64,000 bases of DNA from NCBI GenBank assembly GCA_003665825.1, contig QPFY01000008.1, positions 806,001-870,000 of the forward strand, given 5' to 3'. Numbering within the stretch: the first letter of the stretch is position 1; every line of letters starts with the position of its first letter. The notes under the pieces were generated by a model. The model worked only from the letters and a program-made list of their open reading frames with translations, was not told the DNA's origin and searched no databases. The stretch is from Microbotryum silenes-acaulis (Eukaryota > Basidiomycota > Microbotryomycetes > Microbotryales > Microbotryaceae). A program made the translations under genes and the position numbers. Below are positions 62,201 to 64,000 of the stretch, one piece after another.

Positions 62201-62658
62201 AGTGACCGGTCTCAATTAGCTGCTCACAAGCTTTCTTGGAACGGAAGCTCTATGCAACAAACATTCAACTACCTTAGCTCTTACTGCATTTGACGTCTGG
62301 TTCAGAACGTGACCACCTACTGTTTCCACCATCTTAAGACGCGAACTACGATCAGTTTTTGCGCAGGGAACTTAATGGTCTGCCCATCGACAATATGCTC
62401 TTCTAGGTATTGGGGTCAAAAATTGGGACATGTCCGGGCGTGCGCTGTACATGATTGGCCTGGTCCCACAAGCCCAAACGTAGGTCTTTTCCTCATGTTG
62501 GGCTCTGCATTGGATCAGGTGTGTAACCGTATTTTCATGACTCATTGTGTCTCATAATCAAATCAATCCTGCCATTTGGCTCTGCATTGGATCAGTCCAT
62601 TGTTCAACTAACAGTACAATCAAACATGCTCATTACTTGATGATCACAGGAAAGTAAG
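62201..62658. other. CSN4 3' flank with duplicated AG-GT unit
   Basis: Less GC-rich, no coding support. It contains GGCTCTGCATTGGATCAG at 62501-62518, followed by GTGTGTAACCG, and the identical 18-mer again at 62578-62595. The layout matches the LTR repeats further left (including GTGTGTAAC of family A), so an LTR remnant is possible. Confidence 0.5.
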
Positions 62659-64000
62659 TCATTGAACTAGGCCAGTGATCTTATCCTCACAGCGAAGAGC
62701 AATAGCTTCAGCAAGCTGTAAGGTACCACGGATTTGAAGATCCCACCGCTTTGTTGCCATGTCGTCAAGCAGGAATTCGGTTTCCTCGAGCGCAGGACTT
62801 GCAGTGGCGGCGGCTGCAACATTCGACATGACACCATCACCTGCTTTGCTATCTCCAATGAAGTTCACCAGTCCAAGCACCTGGTTGATTGAGGCGCAAA
62901 GCCTGCCTTGTTGGATCATTGTGCGGACCATTGATTCCCCGGATGAGGGACGGATGCCCAGCAAATGTCCAAGTCCAGTGAAAGTTATGTTGTTGTAGAC
63001 TTTTGATGCAGCAAGAATGTTGTGCTCCATCACAGCACGGTCCAGAAGTGTTTCGGGACCTCTCTTGCCCATTTCCACAGTGGTGTCATCTTCCATGACG
63101 GTGACAGCAGCTGGCGGCAAGCGAGCAAGCTGGTGAGGCGAAAGGCTTGCAGCAAATTCGGCGATCTCGGTCGGCTGAAAGGTCTGATCAAGGAACATCT
63201 TGGCCAGGACGGTCTGATGGGGGGTTTCGCTTGACCGTTCGTCACGGAACAGTGTAGAGAGAATGCGCGATCGTCTCGGTCCCGCGGGCGCCAAGATGGC
63301 ACAGGTAATGGCTGCAGTACTGTAGCGAAATAAGCGCAAGACTATATCAGCTGGGGCCGTTTGCTGCGCTTAGTGGAAGGTGGGACAAAGACGAACAGAC
63401 ACCGCAAGCGATCTGCTTCTTCAAGGGCGGCAATGTAGCTGATCTCGTGATACCTCGAAGCAGCCTCGACGAATTTGCGGTTGAAGTCTAGCATGCGAGC
63501 CTGGCAGAGTTTGAACTGGAGTTGCGTCTCCAGGTCGTCCGTGCTGTGGCTGATCAAGGATGCGCGATTGAAATAGGTCTCGGCCGACGTCGAATCCTCT
63601 TCTTCCAAATAGAGACGCACGATGCGAATATAGATCTTGAGCTTGTACTCGACAGGTCTGGAGGTGACCCGAAAATAAGCTGTTCTTAGCTTCTAGCCAG
63701 ATGTCGCTCATGCAAGTGCCACAGGTGTCCCAGGCTTACCGGTCAGAAGCGTCGGTGACTACGCCATTCAGTACTTGCGCCGCTGAGATCCACTCCTCGT
63801 CTTCCTCCAGCAGCGTTGCATAGTGCTCACGCAAAGTGGTGATCTATCAATATCCTCGCGGTCAGTGATCGTGATATTTGGCGATCTTGTTCCGCCACAG
63901 CATCAGCTCAGAGGTGGCAGCTCTCCTTGCCATGGGCTCGCAAGAGGGGCGGGTGGGGGTGAAGGGTTCTTACCTGCTCCTCATAAGTCGTGGTACGCGA
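62659..64000 (-). CDS. CSN4: COP9 signalosome subunit 4 (CSN4), 5' end outside window
   Basis: The only host gene seen. CSN4 is a PCI-domain scaffold subunit of the COP9 signalosome, which removes NEDD8 from cullins. Exons on the minus strand: 63974-64000 (partial), 63740-63843, 63403-63657 and 62659-63319, stop TGA at 62659. Introns: 63844-63973 (GTAAGA...GATAG), 63658-63739 (GTAAGC...CTCCAG) and 63320-63402 (GTGTCT...CTACAG); joining them keeps one frame. Family landmarks: TYEEQ before the first intron, EEWISAAQVL, YKLKIYIRIVRLYLEEED, INRAS-like YFNRASLI, RKFVEAASRYHEISY, AGPRRSRILSTLFRDER, FAASLSPHQ, and the PCI winged-helix part VYNNITFTGLGHLLGI with MIQQGRLCASINQ. The C terminus is typical for the family. 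The gene looks intact and ends about 450 bp from the nearest transposon remnant. Confidence 0.9.

Overview
The window is GC-rich eukaryotic (fungal) DNA: about 62 kb of nested, broken LTR retrotransposons, followed at the right edge by one host gene, CSN4 (COP9 signalosome subunit 4), with three short spliceosomal introns of 82, 83 and 130 nt. The GC-rich coding style, short introns and copia/chromovirus content fit a filamentous or yeast-like fungus, possibly a basidiomycete; the sequence alone does not fix the species. I saw no bacterial operon, CRISPR array, rRNA gene or tRNA gene.

Element names (A to N) are mine. Copia families: A (copies A1, A2, A3, A4), B (B1-B3), C (C1-C3), D (D1-D3), F (gag only), G and H (5' ends only), I (with fragment I'), plus fossils N and L. 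Chromovirus (Ty3/gypsy with chromodomain) families: E1 and J, with K a solo LTR of the J family.

Layout. 1-9456: C1 (minus), inserted in another C copy (1-138), carries a solo LTR (454-1336) and the full element A1 (3297-8705, plus). 9457-14434: B1 (minus), inserted in C1. 14435-15277: truncated A3 (minus), inserted in B1's LTR. 15278-20757: A2 (plus, nearly identical to A1), whose two flanks come from different elements. 20758-24684: B2 (plus), sitting in A4 (to 28350), which sits in D3 (to 30990), which sits in the gag leader of F (to 31545). 31546-49370: chromovirus E1, split by D2 (31676-36956, minus, coding-intact) in its 5' LTR and by D1 (41070-46197, plus) between RT and RNase H. 49371-50874: B3, in C2 (50875-52728, minus), in the gag of G (52729-53693), in H (to 53931). 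53955-62200: old debris, comprising copia integrase and RT fragments, a decayed chromovirus J with a solo LTR inside it, the I element and the K LTR. 62659-64000: CSN4.

Target-site duplications of 5 bp prove individual insertions: TGGCC for A1, GCCGT for D2, AGTCC for D1, and GGTGA and CTCAA for two solo LTRs. A2 and E1 have mismatched flanks, best explained by recombination between two copies of the same element with loss of what lay between, or by an assembly join.

Two signals are not explained by ordinary LTR-element anatomy. (1) Five different leader or LTR sequences (A, D, J/K, a remnant at 57.7 kb and one at 62.5 kb) contain a short unit ending in AG, then a GT donor-like motif, then the same unit ending in AG again: the arrangement expected of introns born by tandem duplication. 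(2) Families B and D share a 106-nt block between integrase and RT that is far more conserved in nucleotide sequence than the adjoining RT gene and is bounded by a GTAAGG donor-like and a TACAG/CACAG acceptor-like site. Both suggest that splicing is built into the expression of these elements.
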